A stretch of 64,000 bases of DNA from the NCBI GenBank assembly GCA_036654655.1, contig JAVVRP010000002.1, positions 1 through 64,000 on the forward strand, given 5' to 3'. Shown here in pieces: positions 42,713 to 54,400 of the stretch. The notes beneath the pieces are model-generated. The model did not search any database. It saw only the letters and a list, made by a program, of their open reading frames with translations, and was not told where the DNA came from. Origin of the DNA: JAVVRP01 sp036654655. GTDB taxonomy: Bacteria > Bacillota > Clostridia > Christensenellales > UBA1242. Position 1 is the first letter of the stretch, and each line of letters starts with the position of its first letter. Position numbers and translations under genes: made by a program.

Positions 42713-43165
42713 ATGAAAAAAGTATTATTATTATTTGCATTGTTAATTTTTTTTGCATTTTTATCTTTTGGCGCAAATGCCCAAATAAAAAACAATTTAA
42801 ATTTCACAGGCGATGTTCAAATATTTTATGCAAATGAAATAAAATCAGCATATGGTTCGTCAATTAAAAATGGCAAAGGAACAATTATTTTTTCAAGCAT
42901 TAAAAACTTAAAAAAAATAATACATATGTATCCAAATTTTGCGGGATTTACATTAATATTAAATAAATACGGACATTCATTTGATTGTGTTTTAAATAAA
43001 TTAAATTTAAAAAATTTATTTTACAAACAAAATAAAAGTATATATGGCTTTTCATTAGTTATGCCAAAAAGTATTTTTATTAACAATAAAAAAATTAACA
43101 CTCAAATTACAGAATTAAAAAGTAACATATATATTGGATGCCCAATTATTTTGGGATCATATTAA
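42713..43165 (+). CDS. Small secreted protein upstream of the SpoIIQ-like gene
   Basis: 150 residues with a clear signal peptide (MKKVLLLFALLIFFAFLSFG, cleavage near ANA-Q). The mature part has no recognised domain; the ending NIYIGCPIILGSY resembles the close of YwmB-type proteins that precede sporulation genes in other Firmicutes, but this is a weak similarity. No SD is visible before the ATG. Followed 65 nt later by the spoIIQ-like gene, which has its own SD. Confidence 0.6.
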   Translation: MKKVLLLFALLIFFAFLSFGANAQIKNNLNFTGDVQIFYANEIKSAYGSSIKNGKGTIIFSSIKNLKKIIHMYPNFAGFTLILNKYGHSFDCVLNKLNLKNLFYKQNKSIYGFSLVMPKSIFINNKKINTQITELKSNIYIGCPIILGSY

Positions 43166-43230
43166 TTAAAAAAAAGTTGTGTATAAAAACAAAATTTTTT
43201 GTTAATAATTTTGTTCAAGGAGAAACAAAT

Positions 43231-43803
43231 ATGTGGGAAAAATTTAAAAAACTATTTAAAAACTATGGCTATTATGCACTTGCGGGCGTGCTTATTGTGG
43301 CAATTGCATTAACAGTGTCTCTTACTGCAAAAAGTGACGTTGTGCAAAAAAATCCGGATGATTCGGTAGATGTTGACACAAAGCCTATTGCCATGGGATT
43401 GCCGTTGGCCAACTGCTCAATAATAAAAGGATATTCTGATGAAGATTTACAACTAAACAAAACCATGGCGCAATGGGAAGCACACATTGCAATAGATCTT
43501 GCTTCGGAAAACAAAGATGTTTTTTCTATTCTTGCGGGCACAGTTGAAAACATTGAAGAAACATATGAACTTGGAACAATGATAACAATAAGGCACGATA
43601 AAGGCATTAAAAGCGTTTATGCATCTCTTGCCAACAAGCCTTCTGTAAAAATGGGCGACAAAGTTAAAAAAGGCCAAAAACTTGGAGAAATTTCAACAAC
43701 ATCTGCAAATGAGTTTTTAGATGGTGAACATTTGCATTTTGAACTTTACAAAGATAATGAACCTGTTAATCCTGCAAATTTTATTCAATTTGAAAATAAG
43801 TAA
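43231..43803 (+). CDS. spoIIQ: SpoIIQ-like LytM/M23 protein
   Basis: 190 residues from the ATG at 43231 (AAGGAGAAAC upstream; the longer frame lacks a start of this quality). One N-terminal membrane helix at about 15-32, then a LytM (M23) domain with all zinc ligands: H85 and D89 in AHIAIDLA, H167 and H169 in EHLHFEL. GTVENI and VKMGDKVKKGQKLGEI are the family frame. In clostridia SpoIIQ keeps an active zinc site and joins SpoIIIAH to link forespore and mother cell. A general M23 endopeptidase is the alternative. Confidence 0.78.
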   Translation: MWEKFKKLFKNYGYYALAGVLIVAIALTVSLTAKSDVVQKNPDDSVDVDTKPIAMGLPLANCSIIKGYSDEDLQLNKTMAQWEAHIAIDLASENKDVFSILAGTVENIEETYELGTMITIRHDKGIKSVYASLANKPSVKMGDKVKKGQKLGEISTTSANEFLDGEHLHFELYKDNEPVNPANFIQFENK

Positions 43804-43842
43804 TATAAAACCTTTACAAAAAATTTAATTTAATTTTTATTT

Positions 43843-43870
43843 AACACACATTATATTGATGTGTGTTTTT
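43843..43870 (+). terminator. Terminator after the SpoIIQ-like gene
   Basis: AACACACAT (43843-43851) pairs with ATGTGTGTT (43859-43867), then T residues. Confidence 0.85.
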
Positions 43871-43890
43871 TAATAAACTTTTAACTCTAC

Positions 43891-43919
43891 TAGACAATTT
43901 TATTTTATTGTGATACAAT
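43891..43919 (+). promoter_or_regulatory. acpP promoter
   Basis: TAGACA (43891-43896), 17-nt spacer, TACAAT (43914-43919) with extended TGA. Confidence 0.75.
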
Positions 43920-43940
43920 GATAAAAATGGAGGAGAAAAT

Positions 43941-44174
43941 ATGGTTCTTGAAAAAATTAAAAAATTGATTGCAACGCAATTAGGAATTAATGAAAGCAAA
44001 ATTCAAAATAATTCCAGAATTGTCGAGGATCTTGGAGCGGATTCATTGGACACGGTTGAAATGCTAATGACTTTGGAAGAAGAGTTTGGAATATCCATCC
44101 CAGACGAAGACACAAATTCTTTAAAAACTTTCGGATCTATTGTTGATTATATTAATTCAAAAATTGCAAAATAA
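43941..44174 (+). CDS. acpP: Acyl carrier protein
   Basis: 77 residues, normal. S35 in LGADSLDTVEM is the phosphopantetheine attachment site. Carries acyl chains in type II fatty acid synthesis and phospholipid acylation. SD GGAGGAG. Monocistronic, with its own promoter and terminator; no other fatty acid genes are nearby. Confidence 0.97.
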   Translation: MVLEKIKKLIATQLGINESKIQNNSRIVEDLGADSLDTVEMLMTLEEEFGISIPDEDTNSLKTFGSIVDYINSKIAK

Positions 44175-44511
44175 ATTGTTGTTATTTATTTAAATTTAAT
44201 TTTAAAATTATAAACAAATCTTAATTATAAGATTTGTTTATTTATTTATTTATTTAATTATAATTAATTAAAACATGCAATAAAAATTGATTTAATACAC
44301 ATAAAATGTGATTTATTAATTAAAATTAATATTATTTTACAATAAAATAATCAATATTAAAAATAAATGATATTAAAAATAAATAATATTAAAAACAATT
44401 ATTTAAAAGTAATTAATATTTAAAAATATTTAAAATAAATAATAAAAAATAAATAATAATAAAAATAATTAATAAAAAATTAAATAATATTAATAATAAT
44501 AAAATTAATAA
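44175..44511. other. 337-bp AT desert between acpP and ttcA
   Basis: After the acpP terminator the sequence is almost only A and T (repeats of TTTA, AATT and AATAAT steps), with very few G or C. No ORF, promoter or structured element was seen. It is the 3' flank of both convergent genes. Confidence 0.7.
44211..44248 (+). terminator. acpP terminator
   Basis: TAAACAAATCTT pairs with AAGATTTGTTTA around AATTAT, followed by an AT-rich T-run region. Confidence 0.75.
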
Positions 44512-45225
44512 TTATTTAATTAAAAATTTATTATCAATAAACTTATTAAAAGCGGAATAAATTGAGTTTTTGCAGTTAAATTTATTTTCCAAATATTTTG
44601 TTAAATTTTTCATTTCTTCACGTTTTGTGTAATGGTCGGCAGGGCAAGGATTTTTAAAAACGGGAAAATTATTTTGTATGCTAATTATATCTTTTTCCTC
44701 AACAAGCAAAAAAGGATGAATAACAACCAAATTTGATTTTGACAAATATTGCACTGGTGCAAAGGTGTGCATGCGTCCTTCAAAAAGCATTGACATTAAA
44801 AAAGTTTCAAAAAAATCATTATAGTGATGAGCAAGTGCAACTTTGTTGCATCCAAGTTTTTTTGCAGTTGAATTTAATATACCGCGTCTAAGTTTTGCAC
44901 ATAGGCTACACGGATTTTTTTCTTTTCTTATTTGAAAAACCACTTCATAAATGTTGGATGGAACAATTTCAAGTTTAACGCCAAGGTCGTTGCAAAAATT
45001 GGTTATGCTGGTGTGGTCATATGTTCCGTTAAACATATCAACAGAAATTGCAACAAGTTCAAATTTAAGGTTGCAATGTTTTTTCCACTCAATCATTGTT
45101 GCAAGCAAAATCAGGCTGTCTTTTCCGCCGGAAACGCCAATGGCAATTTTGTCACCATCACAAATCATATTGTACTTTTTAATTGCATAATTCATTGTTT
45201 TTTTAATTTTTTCACTTTTGTTCAT
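44512..45225 (-). CDS. ttcA: TtcA-like tRNA thiolation PP-loop ATPase
   Basis: 237 residues. PP-loop SGGKDS at 32-37, C106-x2-C109 (CSLCAKLRRG) and C194 in NPCPAD, the three cysteines that hold the iron-sulfur cluster in TtcA/TtuA-type enzymes. AHHYNDFFETFLM is the usual second motif. TtcA makes 2-thiocytidine at tRNA position 32; related enzymes thiolate other positions, so the exact target is uncertain. The ATG lacks an SD; a TATAAT box ends 8 nt upstream, which suggests a leaderless transcript. Confidence 0.92.
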   Translation of the reverse strand: MNKSEKIKKTMNYAIKKYNMICDGDKIAIGVSGGKDSLILLATMIEWKKHCNLKFELVAISVDMFNGTYDHTSITNFCNDLGVKLEIVPSNIYEVVFQIRKEKNPCSLCAKLRRGILNSTAKKLGCNKVALAHHYNDFFETFLMSMLFEGRMHTFAPVQYLSKSNLVVIHPFLLVEEKDIISIQNNFPVFKNPCPADHYTKREEMKNLTKYLENKFNCKNSIYSAFNKFIDNKFLIK

Positions 45226-45233
45226 ATGCGCAT

Positions 45234-45261
45234 ATTATAACATAAAATTAATATTTTTCAA
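45234..45261 (-). promoter_or_regulatory. ttcA promoter, leaderless
   Basis: On the minus strand TTGAAA (45261-45256), 16-nt spacer, TATAAT (45239-45234); the ATG at 45225 is 8 nt downstream. Confidence 0.6.
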
Positions 45262-45318
45262 ATTCAATTTTTTTAAAATGCAGTAGTTTAATTATATGTC
45301 GAATAATGTATAAATAAT

Positions 45319-45348
45319 TTGACTTTATTCTTTTAATTGATGTAAAAT
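45319..45348 (+). promoter_or_regulatory. Promoter of the giant lipoprotein gene
   Basis: TTGACT (45319-45324), 18-nt spacer, TAAAAT (45343-45348). The leader is about 80 nt, AT-rich, with GAGGGG before the ATG. Confidence 0.65.
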
Positions 45349-45434
45349 ATTGAAGTATGATAATTTAGTTAAAAATATACATAATTTATTAATAAATATA
45401 TAATAAAAGCAAATATTAAGTGTGAGGGGAACTG

Positions 45435-48400
45435 ATGAGAAAAAAAGTATTAATTGTGCTGTTTACAATTCTTACAATTTGTATTGGAATTTTGGGCGGG
45501 TGTACCGCATCCCATAAGGGAATAAATATCTCCATGGAAAAAACAGAGTTCACAGTTGAATTGGGGCAATATGTTGATGATATTTTTTATGTTAACGCAA
45601 AAATTTTGGGCACAAAAAACACTTCAATATGTCAGTTTATTCCCGAAAACAATTATTTAACAGTGGAAAAAGTTAGTTATATGGGCGGAGGAATATTTGA
45701 GGCTAAACTTAAAGCACACAAAGCGGGGAATATTAACGTTGATGTTAAAGCAACAATAGGGCAAAAGTCTTTGCAGTTTGTTGTTCACATAATCAACCCA
45801 GTTACATCAATTTTGATTAACCCAAATTTTCAAAATTATGTGGAGTATGACAACGATTCTGCAAAAGATTTTTCACAGGAACTTAATCCGCAAATGTTTG
45901 AGTTTTATCCAAAGGACACTGCTCAGCGTGATGTGATGTTTTATTTGTCAGATGCACAAAGTGTTAGTGCTGATAGCATGATAAAACAAAAATCCATTGT
46001 TATTGAAAAAAATAAATTAATGTTAAAAAAAGGGTTAATAATTGACAAGCCATTAGAAATTTCTTTGTATGCGCAATCAACAAGGGCAAGCCAGATTGTG
46101 CAATGCTTGCCATTTAATTACATTATTTTGCCTAAAATTAAGGAAACTGTTTATGAAAATTATATTGTAAACTCAAACCCAAAACTTGAAAAACCAATTC
46201 AAGTTAATGGAAAAATGTATTTTGGAAAAATTGAAAATGAAGTTCCAAAACTTGAAACAGTAACATTTCCATCTTCCATGGAAAACAATAACATAATTAA
46301 CTTATCAATTCCAATTGGATTTAGCATAAAGCCCGTTTTTTTATACGAGGATTGTGTAAAGATAATTGCTTCTTCGCAGGAAAACATTGCTAACAACAAA
46401 ATAAAATATACTTTTGAGTTTGGGCGTGGAAACAAACGTGGATATGACGAATTAACTTTTAAAATATGGTGGACGGGATATTCTAATGCAAGTTATCAAA
46501 CACCTGCTTTGCGAACAAGCACGTATGACACAATTTCCAATATACTTGTTTACGAAAGTGATAATTTGCAAGAAACAAACACAAGTACAAAGCAGTTTAA
46601 CGTGTTTGATTCTTATTATGGAATAAAGGGGCTTAATCTTAGTTTTGTTGCATCTCCAAACACTATATCAGAGGAGGAGAAAAATTTAAAAATTGTACTT
46701 TATCCAATCAAAAACAATAATTTAACAATAAACGCGTGGGAACAATTGGAGTTTTTTGTAAAAAATGAACTTACAGGTAACATTGATTTATTAAAATTTG
46801 AAGAGGCAACAGAAAAAAATGGAGATGTGGAAATCTCTGTTAGGGTTGCAAAAATATTATCTACCCAACAAATTTTTGTTAAACTTAAACTTGGTGTTGA
46901 AGTTGGCGGGCAAGTTTCTTTTATGGTTAAATCGGACAACAAAAAAGTTTTTCAAAATGTAGTTTTAAATACAAAAAGAGGTGTTTCAAATGTTGAAGTA
47001 AATGCATTTAAAAATCCAACTGTAAATGTGGTTGAAAATCAAAAAAGTGTTTTATATTTAACAAATAATAACAATTTAACAAGAGGGGTTGAACTAAAAA
47101 TTAATCCGCTTTTTGCAGATGTTTCTTGCACAATAAAGGCAAACGGAAACAGTTTTGTTGTTAATGATTCACTTGCAAAGGTTGGTGAAACAAATGATGG
47201 CATTTATCAATTTAACGTTAGTGTAAAAAAAGGTTTTGCTAACGAAAGTTCTTCTGTAACAATAACCTTTGCAAATGGAAAACAAATTAGCGTTCCAGTT
47301 GAAGTGTTTGGTGAAATGAATTTGGACGATATAAAAATTAAAGTTAATCAAACAAATTCTAACGTAGGATATTTAAATTTAAATGGCAGTGAGTTAAGCG
47401 CAATTTCCATTAAAAAAGGTAATTCTATTCCAATTAAAATTGAAAATGTAAACTCTTTTTATAACAAAATTGAATATTCCTTTTGTGATGCAAAAGATAA
47501 TGAAATTGCAAACTTTAACATGCTTTCTTATAAAGAAGTACAAGCGCTTGCATACTTAAAAGAATCAAATGTTGTAAGTAAATATTATTTAGAATCCTTA
47601 CAGCAAATTAGAACCAGTAACATTGGAAAGTCTTGGGTGCGTGCAACATTCACAGGGTTTGTGTTAAATCTTAAAACTGGCGAAAAAGAGGAAATCAAGG
47701 GCGAAAAGTACTTTATGGTGGAAAGTTACGTTGCAATTGAGTCGTTGATGCTTAGCCAAAACAATGTTACATTGTTGCCAAAGGATAAATTAGGTTTTAG
47801 CAATCTTGAACAAAGTGAAAAAACGGTAAATATTATTTTAAATCAAGGGAAAACTGAACCAACATATAAAAAATATTTTTATTACAATGGCAATGGTGAA
47901 AAAAAATATTTAACATATGATGTTAACGATAACAAAAATCAAATAACAGAAGATACAATTGAAATAGTTTTTGAAGGCGGAAACTTAATAAAGTTTAACC
48001 CAAAAGCCAAAACAATAACAGCAGTTGCACATACTTATGGAAGTAACTTTTATTTTATGTTTGGAATTGTGGAGTTTAACGGCGAAAATGCAATTGAACA
48101 CACAGTGCCACTTTCCATAAAGGTTGTGTTGCCCGTTATGTGTAACGAAATTCAACTTCAAAATGTTGATGAAGAAGATGGCATTTATATTGATATAACA
48201 AAACCTCATGGCAATATTTTTAAAATAATGGCAGAAGTGTTGCCAGCAGATGCTTTTAACAAAAAAATGATTTACACTTTTATTCCAACACGCCCACAAG
48301 ATATTGGAATTTTGCAAGTTAATAATGAAGGCTTAATAACGTTGGGCAATTTTGGTGGGACTGGAAAAATTGTTATTGTTCCAGAAGACCAGTGCAAAAA

Positions 48401-51400
48401 AAATATTGATGGAACCATTACTGTTAGAGATAATGTGCAAAACCCAATAAAAAAACAAATTCCAATCACCATTGCAGACGGGCTAAAAAGAGATACATCA
48501 ATAAGGATAACCTCACTTGACGAAATAACAAACACACAATTTCATTATACTTTAATTTCAAATGTGTCAGTTAGTGTTAAATATGCAAGGGATAAACTAT
48601 CCATGTTTGGTGGCGGGCTATACGGCAAAATTTTGGGCAAAAGTTTGGTTCAAGAAATAAAAATAAGTGAAAACGGCTCTATTTTTGGCACATTAAAAAA
48701 TGGTGCTGTTGTTATGGACTTAATAATCAGCGGAACTGTAATTCGTGATGACAAGGCAGAAAGCAACGGAATTCTTGCAAACGTTAACAATGGTACAATT
48801 GAAAATGTTATCATAGATTTGTTTCAAACAACAGTAGCGCAAAAAACAGTGTTTGCTCCAAGTTTAATTTCCTCCACAAATGCTCAAAGTGGTGTTGTTG
48901 GCGGAATTGTTGGAGTTAATTCAGGAAACATTCAAAATTGTGTTTTTTCTGGAAGTGTTTATAGTGAAACTGGAAGTGCAGGCGGAATTGCTGGAAAAAA
49001 TTTGGGGACTATTAATGATTGTAGAGTTGAAATAATTAAATTTGACAGTGTTTTAAAACAAAACGTTGATGAAACAACAGGACAAAATTATATTAAAGTT
49101 AAAACAGTAATTTCCAACCTTATTGTTGGTGACAAGGCAACTGGAATAATAACAAATTCTTGTGCCTACAATTTTGCAGGCAAAAAATACATTGAACAAT
49201 ATACTTTAAAAGATAACAATAAGCCTGAAACTTTTGTTAATCCCATTACAGATTTATATTCAATAAAAAGTGTTAATAAATTTAATTATGTTTCAAAAGG
49301 CATTGCATTAAGTTCTGTTTTAAATTACAAAAGCATAGTAAGTGGAAATTTAATTACACAAAGCGAAAGAGCAATGCTTGTGCAAAAAAATAGCGTCGCA
49401 CTAACTCAAATTTTTGGCGAAAACGTTAGGGTTATTTCTCAAACGAATTCTGTTGTTTCAACAAACTCTTCTTCACTTACGATAAACGGCATTGGCAGTG
49501 TGAAAATTAATATTTTTTATAAATACGATTTTTCCGTTTCCAAGGAAGCAGATTTAATGTCTGTTTATTCAATTTCAAACTTATTGTTAAAAACTGGCAA
49601 TTCAACAATAAAAGATGGCACAAGAATTACAGTTAAAAAAGGTGGCTTTATTTCAATTGTTTCAAGTTTGGATAGTAAGGTGTTATTAAATAACAAGATA
49701 TTTAATATTGAAACAAACAAAGACGAGCAAATTGAGTTTAACTCTGTGCTTTTTTCAAATCAAACACCTCAGGTTGCAAAAAAAGTTACAAAAGCATTAG
49801 GAGATTGCAATTTGCAATTTAATAATAAATCAAATTTTTTTGAAAGCATTGAAACAAGTTTAAATTTAATAAGATTTGAAAAAAATAACAACTTTGCACA
49901 AATATTAAAAGAAAACACAACTTGCAAGTTTATTGTTAAAGTGTTTGAAGGTGCAGATAGCGTTACAAGTGACACTTCCAATTTAACCATTTCTCCATCA
50001 ACAAGCGGAACGTTTACAGCAACAATTATTTCGGATATTTCGGCAGACTTGTTAACAGATAATAAAGAAGATTTAAGCATTAAAATTTTGAATGATAAGT
50101 CCGAGGATAACACAGGTTGGTTTAACATAAACAAACATGTTGTTGCCGTGCAATCAAATAACAAATATATTAACACTTTTAGTGTGTCAATAGAAGTTAA
50201 TCAAAATAAAAAGGCACACAATTTTAATGATGTTGAATTTTTAATCGTGTTGGAGCCTACAAGTTTGAACACTGTTAGTGCAAAAATTAAACTTAATGTG
50301 TTAACTCAAAAAATTACAAACGTGCTTATGTCACACTATCCATCAATAAGTGGAAATAATTATAGTTCAGTTCAGTCAAATGTGCTTTCGCCAAGCAGAT
50401 CAGGGCTGTTAGAAGTTAATTTGCTTCCAACATATGCAAATTTTGACTATGTTACATTAACCTCAGAAACAATTTCAGGAAATAAAGTTAGTTTTAGGCC
50501 ACAGGCAAACACCGTTAACGGCTTTATGGATAAAAACATTGCAGATTATACATATGTTTCGGGCGGGGTCCAAATTCTTGCAGAAAAAATAGACAAGCAA
50601 TCGTTGCTTGGTTCAATGTTTTTTAGGACTTCAATTCCAAGCACGGTTATGGCAAACACCTCGTTTGCAATTTATTTTAGAGCATATAACAATTTAAACA
50701 AAATGCTTTATGAAGAAGTGTATTATATTATTGCACAATATGTTGCCGAGGCAAAAATTACATTAAACAATCAAACAAATGACATTGTAATAGCGGAGGG
50801 AACTCAAAATAATTTAGAAATTTTTGTTCCTAATAACCAAAAATTTAACACAGGAGATGTTACGTTAAGTGTTTCGGACAGCAGAAACGTTAGCATTGGA
50901 GATTGGAAAAAGATAGTTAATTTGCAAACAGGTTATACAACATATTCCACAACTGTTTATGTTGCGGGTGATGATAATGAAAAAACATTAAAGCAATTAA
51001 CAATAACTGCCACTGTTGAATCAATGATAAATGGAATTATTGAAAACAAAAAAACAATATTAAACGTTTTTATTGTAGATTTTACCCTTAATTCAGCAGG
51101 ACATAAAATATCCAATGGCGGAGTTGAGTCAAATGATTTTAGTGGATTTGTTGGAAAAGAAAAATTGTTAAACTTTGCTTTTTCTGCAAACTATAATCCA
51201 TCAACCAGTCTAAATGATTTTAACAAATTTTTAAATGAGCAAAAATATGTTGTTGAAGAATTAATTAATGAAAAGCAGTATAAATATGTTTTAAATTATG
51301 AGGAAAAATCTCAAACAGAAATTGAAGTGTTAAAAAATAGTTTTTTCACAAACTTATACATTGTTACAACTCAAAATAACTCCACTTTGCGAACACAAAT

Positions 51401-54400
51401 AAGTTCTTATTTTAACACTCAAACAAAAACTTCTTCAAATGCGGACTGGAATGCAGATTTTAAATTTGATGCAAAAACAAAACAAATCACGGTTGTTGGA
51501 AAAAACACAGGCACAATGAACTTGCTTTTGGACATTCCAGTTTTAATGCCAAATGGAATTGTAAGCCACATTGAATTTGAGTTTAATTTAACAATTTTGG
51601 TATATTCAGATGAGGACATGCCAAGACAAATTTACAATGCAACAGACTTTTTTAACATTGCAAAGCAATCAACTGTTGATGATTACATTTTAATGAATGA
51701 TATAGTTTTATCCAATTTGGTTCCACAAGAAACAAAAAACATAAAATCATTTGATGGAAATAACAAAACAATTCATATTTTAAGTTATGAACTTAATAAT
51801 TTAGTTCATGAATATGCTTTGTTTAAAGAAGTTTTAAGTACAACAATGTTAAAAAATGTAACTGTAAACGTGCATTATCTTTCCACACTGGCACTTGATA
51901 CTTCAAAAATCAAGGATATCAAAGTTGCAGGGCTTGCAATAACAAACAACGGAATAATAACAAATTGTCAAGTTGTTTCTTATGCAACAAGCAAAATTAA
52001 TAATATCTTTTTATCAGATCCAGGAATAAAAGTGAGTTACTCTTCAAATGATATAAAAAGTGAAACTGCGGGGTTTGTTCACACAAACAACAAAAACATA
52101 ACAAACAGCAGAGTTGGTGGAAAAGATTTAACAATAATAGAAAACAAAAACGAAATTGGTTCAAAAATTACTCAGTCAGCCTTTAAAATTAGTGCAAACG
52201 GAGACATGGCTGGATTTGTTTACGCAAACACAGGCACAATTTCTTCAAGCGGATTTGATGGTGGCTCCTTAATTAACAACGACACAAATTCTATAACAAG
52301 CAAAACAAGTGGATTTTGTGTTTTAAACAGTGGAAAAGTTACAACATCATATGCACAAGGATTGCATGCAAACATTTTGGAATTGCACGCAACTCTTTGT
52401 CAAATTTCGTCAAATGGCTTTGTTAGCGGATTTGTGTTTGAAAATAAAAGTAGCATACAAGATTGTTATTCAAACATAAAACTTACATCTCCATCACAGC
52501 AAGTTGGAAAAAGTGGTGCAGGATTTGTGCTTAAAAATTCAGCAGATGGAATTATTCAAAGAAGTTTTTCCGCTTCGCTAATTTCAGGAAGAAAAACAAC
52601 TCAAATGAATTTTTGTGGTGTTAATGAAACAACAGGTTTTACAAACAATTTTGGAATAATAGAAAATTCGTATTTTTATGATATAAACTCGCAAGCACTA
52701 AACAACACAACACAAAATGACGGAAGCATTGAATTAGAATTTAATTCGGGCGTTTGTATGATTGATGAAGGCACCGAACTTCAAAAAGAGTCATATTATG
52801 GGTTATCTTTCACAAATTTTAAAAATGAAACTAGTGGCATATGGCAAATGACAGATCAAGGCCCACAACTTGTTGCAAAAAATGTGGAAACAATTTCTCA
52901 TCGAACAGAAACATCCACAAGCACCACAGATAAGCCTGCATTTGATTATAACATTAATTATGAATATGGAACAAAACACAACCCAATAATAATTAGCAGT
53001 GCAACAGAATTTAATCAGGCTTTTGGAACTTCCAACAGAAGCGTAATAAAACAATATTATATGCAAGGTGAAAAGCCAACTGGTTTTGCATGCGGTTATT
53101 ACAGGTTAGTTGCAGATATTGATTTTTCGCAAACACAAAATATTGGACAAGTTAATGTTTCATCATCAAATCTTTCACTTTCTGGGGTTTTGGATGGAAA
53201 CGCATTTACCATTTCAAATTTTAGTTTAAGTGCAAGTGAAAAAAACATAAATAGTTATGGTTTGTTTCAATCTATTGATGGCACGCAAAAAACAGACAAG
53301 TCAGGCGGTAAAATATTTAATTTAAACATAAAAATTGGAAGACGTGACCCAAATATTGGAACGGGTGTTCTTTCTGGAATAACGGCTGGAAGTGTTAAAT
53401 ATGTTGGTGCTTTGGCAGGAAAATTGATTTCAGGATTAATTTCAAACATAAATGTTTCTAGCATACAAAACGATGTTCCTGTTGAAATAATGGGAAAAAA
53501 TGTTGTTGGCGGAGTTGTTGGAGTTGTTCAGGGCACTTCGTTTGCAAACAACATTTCATCAACAAACATAAATGTTAAAACAACTTATTCTTTGCCAAGC
53601 AACTTTTCAACGGGCGGAGTGTTTTTTGAACGTAAAGATAAAGAGTTTGAAGAAACAAATGCAACTATTTCCATTGCTGGTGGGGTTTTTGGTGTTGTGG
53701 ATAGATACGAAGATATAACAGATTACAACGCATACGCCGATGAAAAAACAATTGGAGACATAATTTACGGTCTAAAAACATTTGGACTTAGCAGTGTAAG
53801 GGCAGGCGTTGTTGGCGGTGTTGTTGGATTTATAAGTTCAAACACAATAATTAATGATGCGTGTTTTAGTGCAAGTTTAATTGCAACAAAAGAGGGTGCG
53901 TATTCACAAAAATTAACAGCATCCACAAATGGATTTGCAGGTGGTATTGCAGGCATATGTGAAGGTGTGTTAATTCAAGTAAGAAGTGAACATTGTACGA
54001 TTTTGCAAACAAAAATAGAAAACAAAATTTCACAAATTAATGATGGAACAAATGTGGAACGTGGCAATTTAACCTTGTTTGGATCCACCGATCAAGAACC
54101 GCAGTCACCAAAAGCAATTGGTGGGCTTGTTGGGTTTGCAAATGGTGCAAAAATATTTAGATCTTATTCAAAACTTAATGTTGTTAATGGTAGTGCAAAA
54201 TATGCAGGCGGAATTATTGGCGAGGCAAATTCACAAGCACAGCAAGTTTTTTTAAATGAAGTGTATTTTTTTGGAGATGTGCTTTGCGGTCCAACAATAA
54301 ACGCCCAAAAACAAAAAACAGGGAATATGGCAGGAGGAATAATTGGTTTTGGCAATGGAAGTTTTAATTTTAATAAAGTGAATTCATTTGCATATTTTGG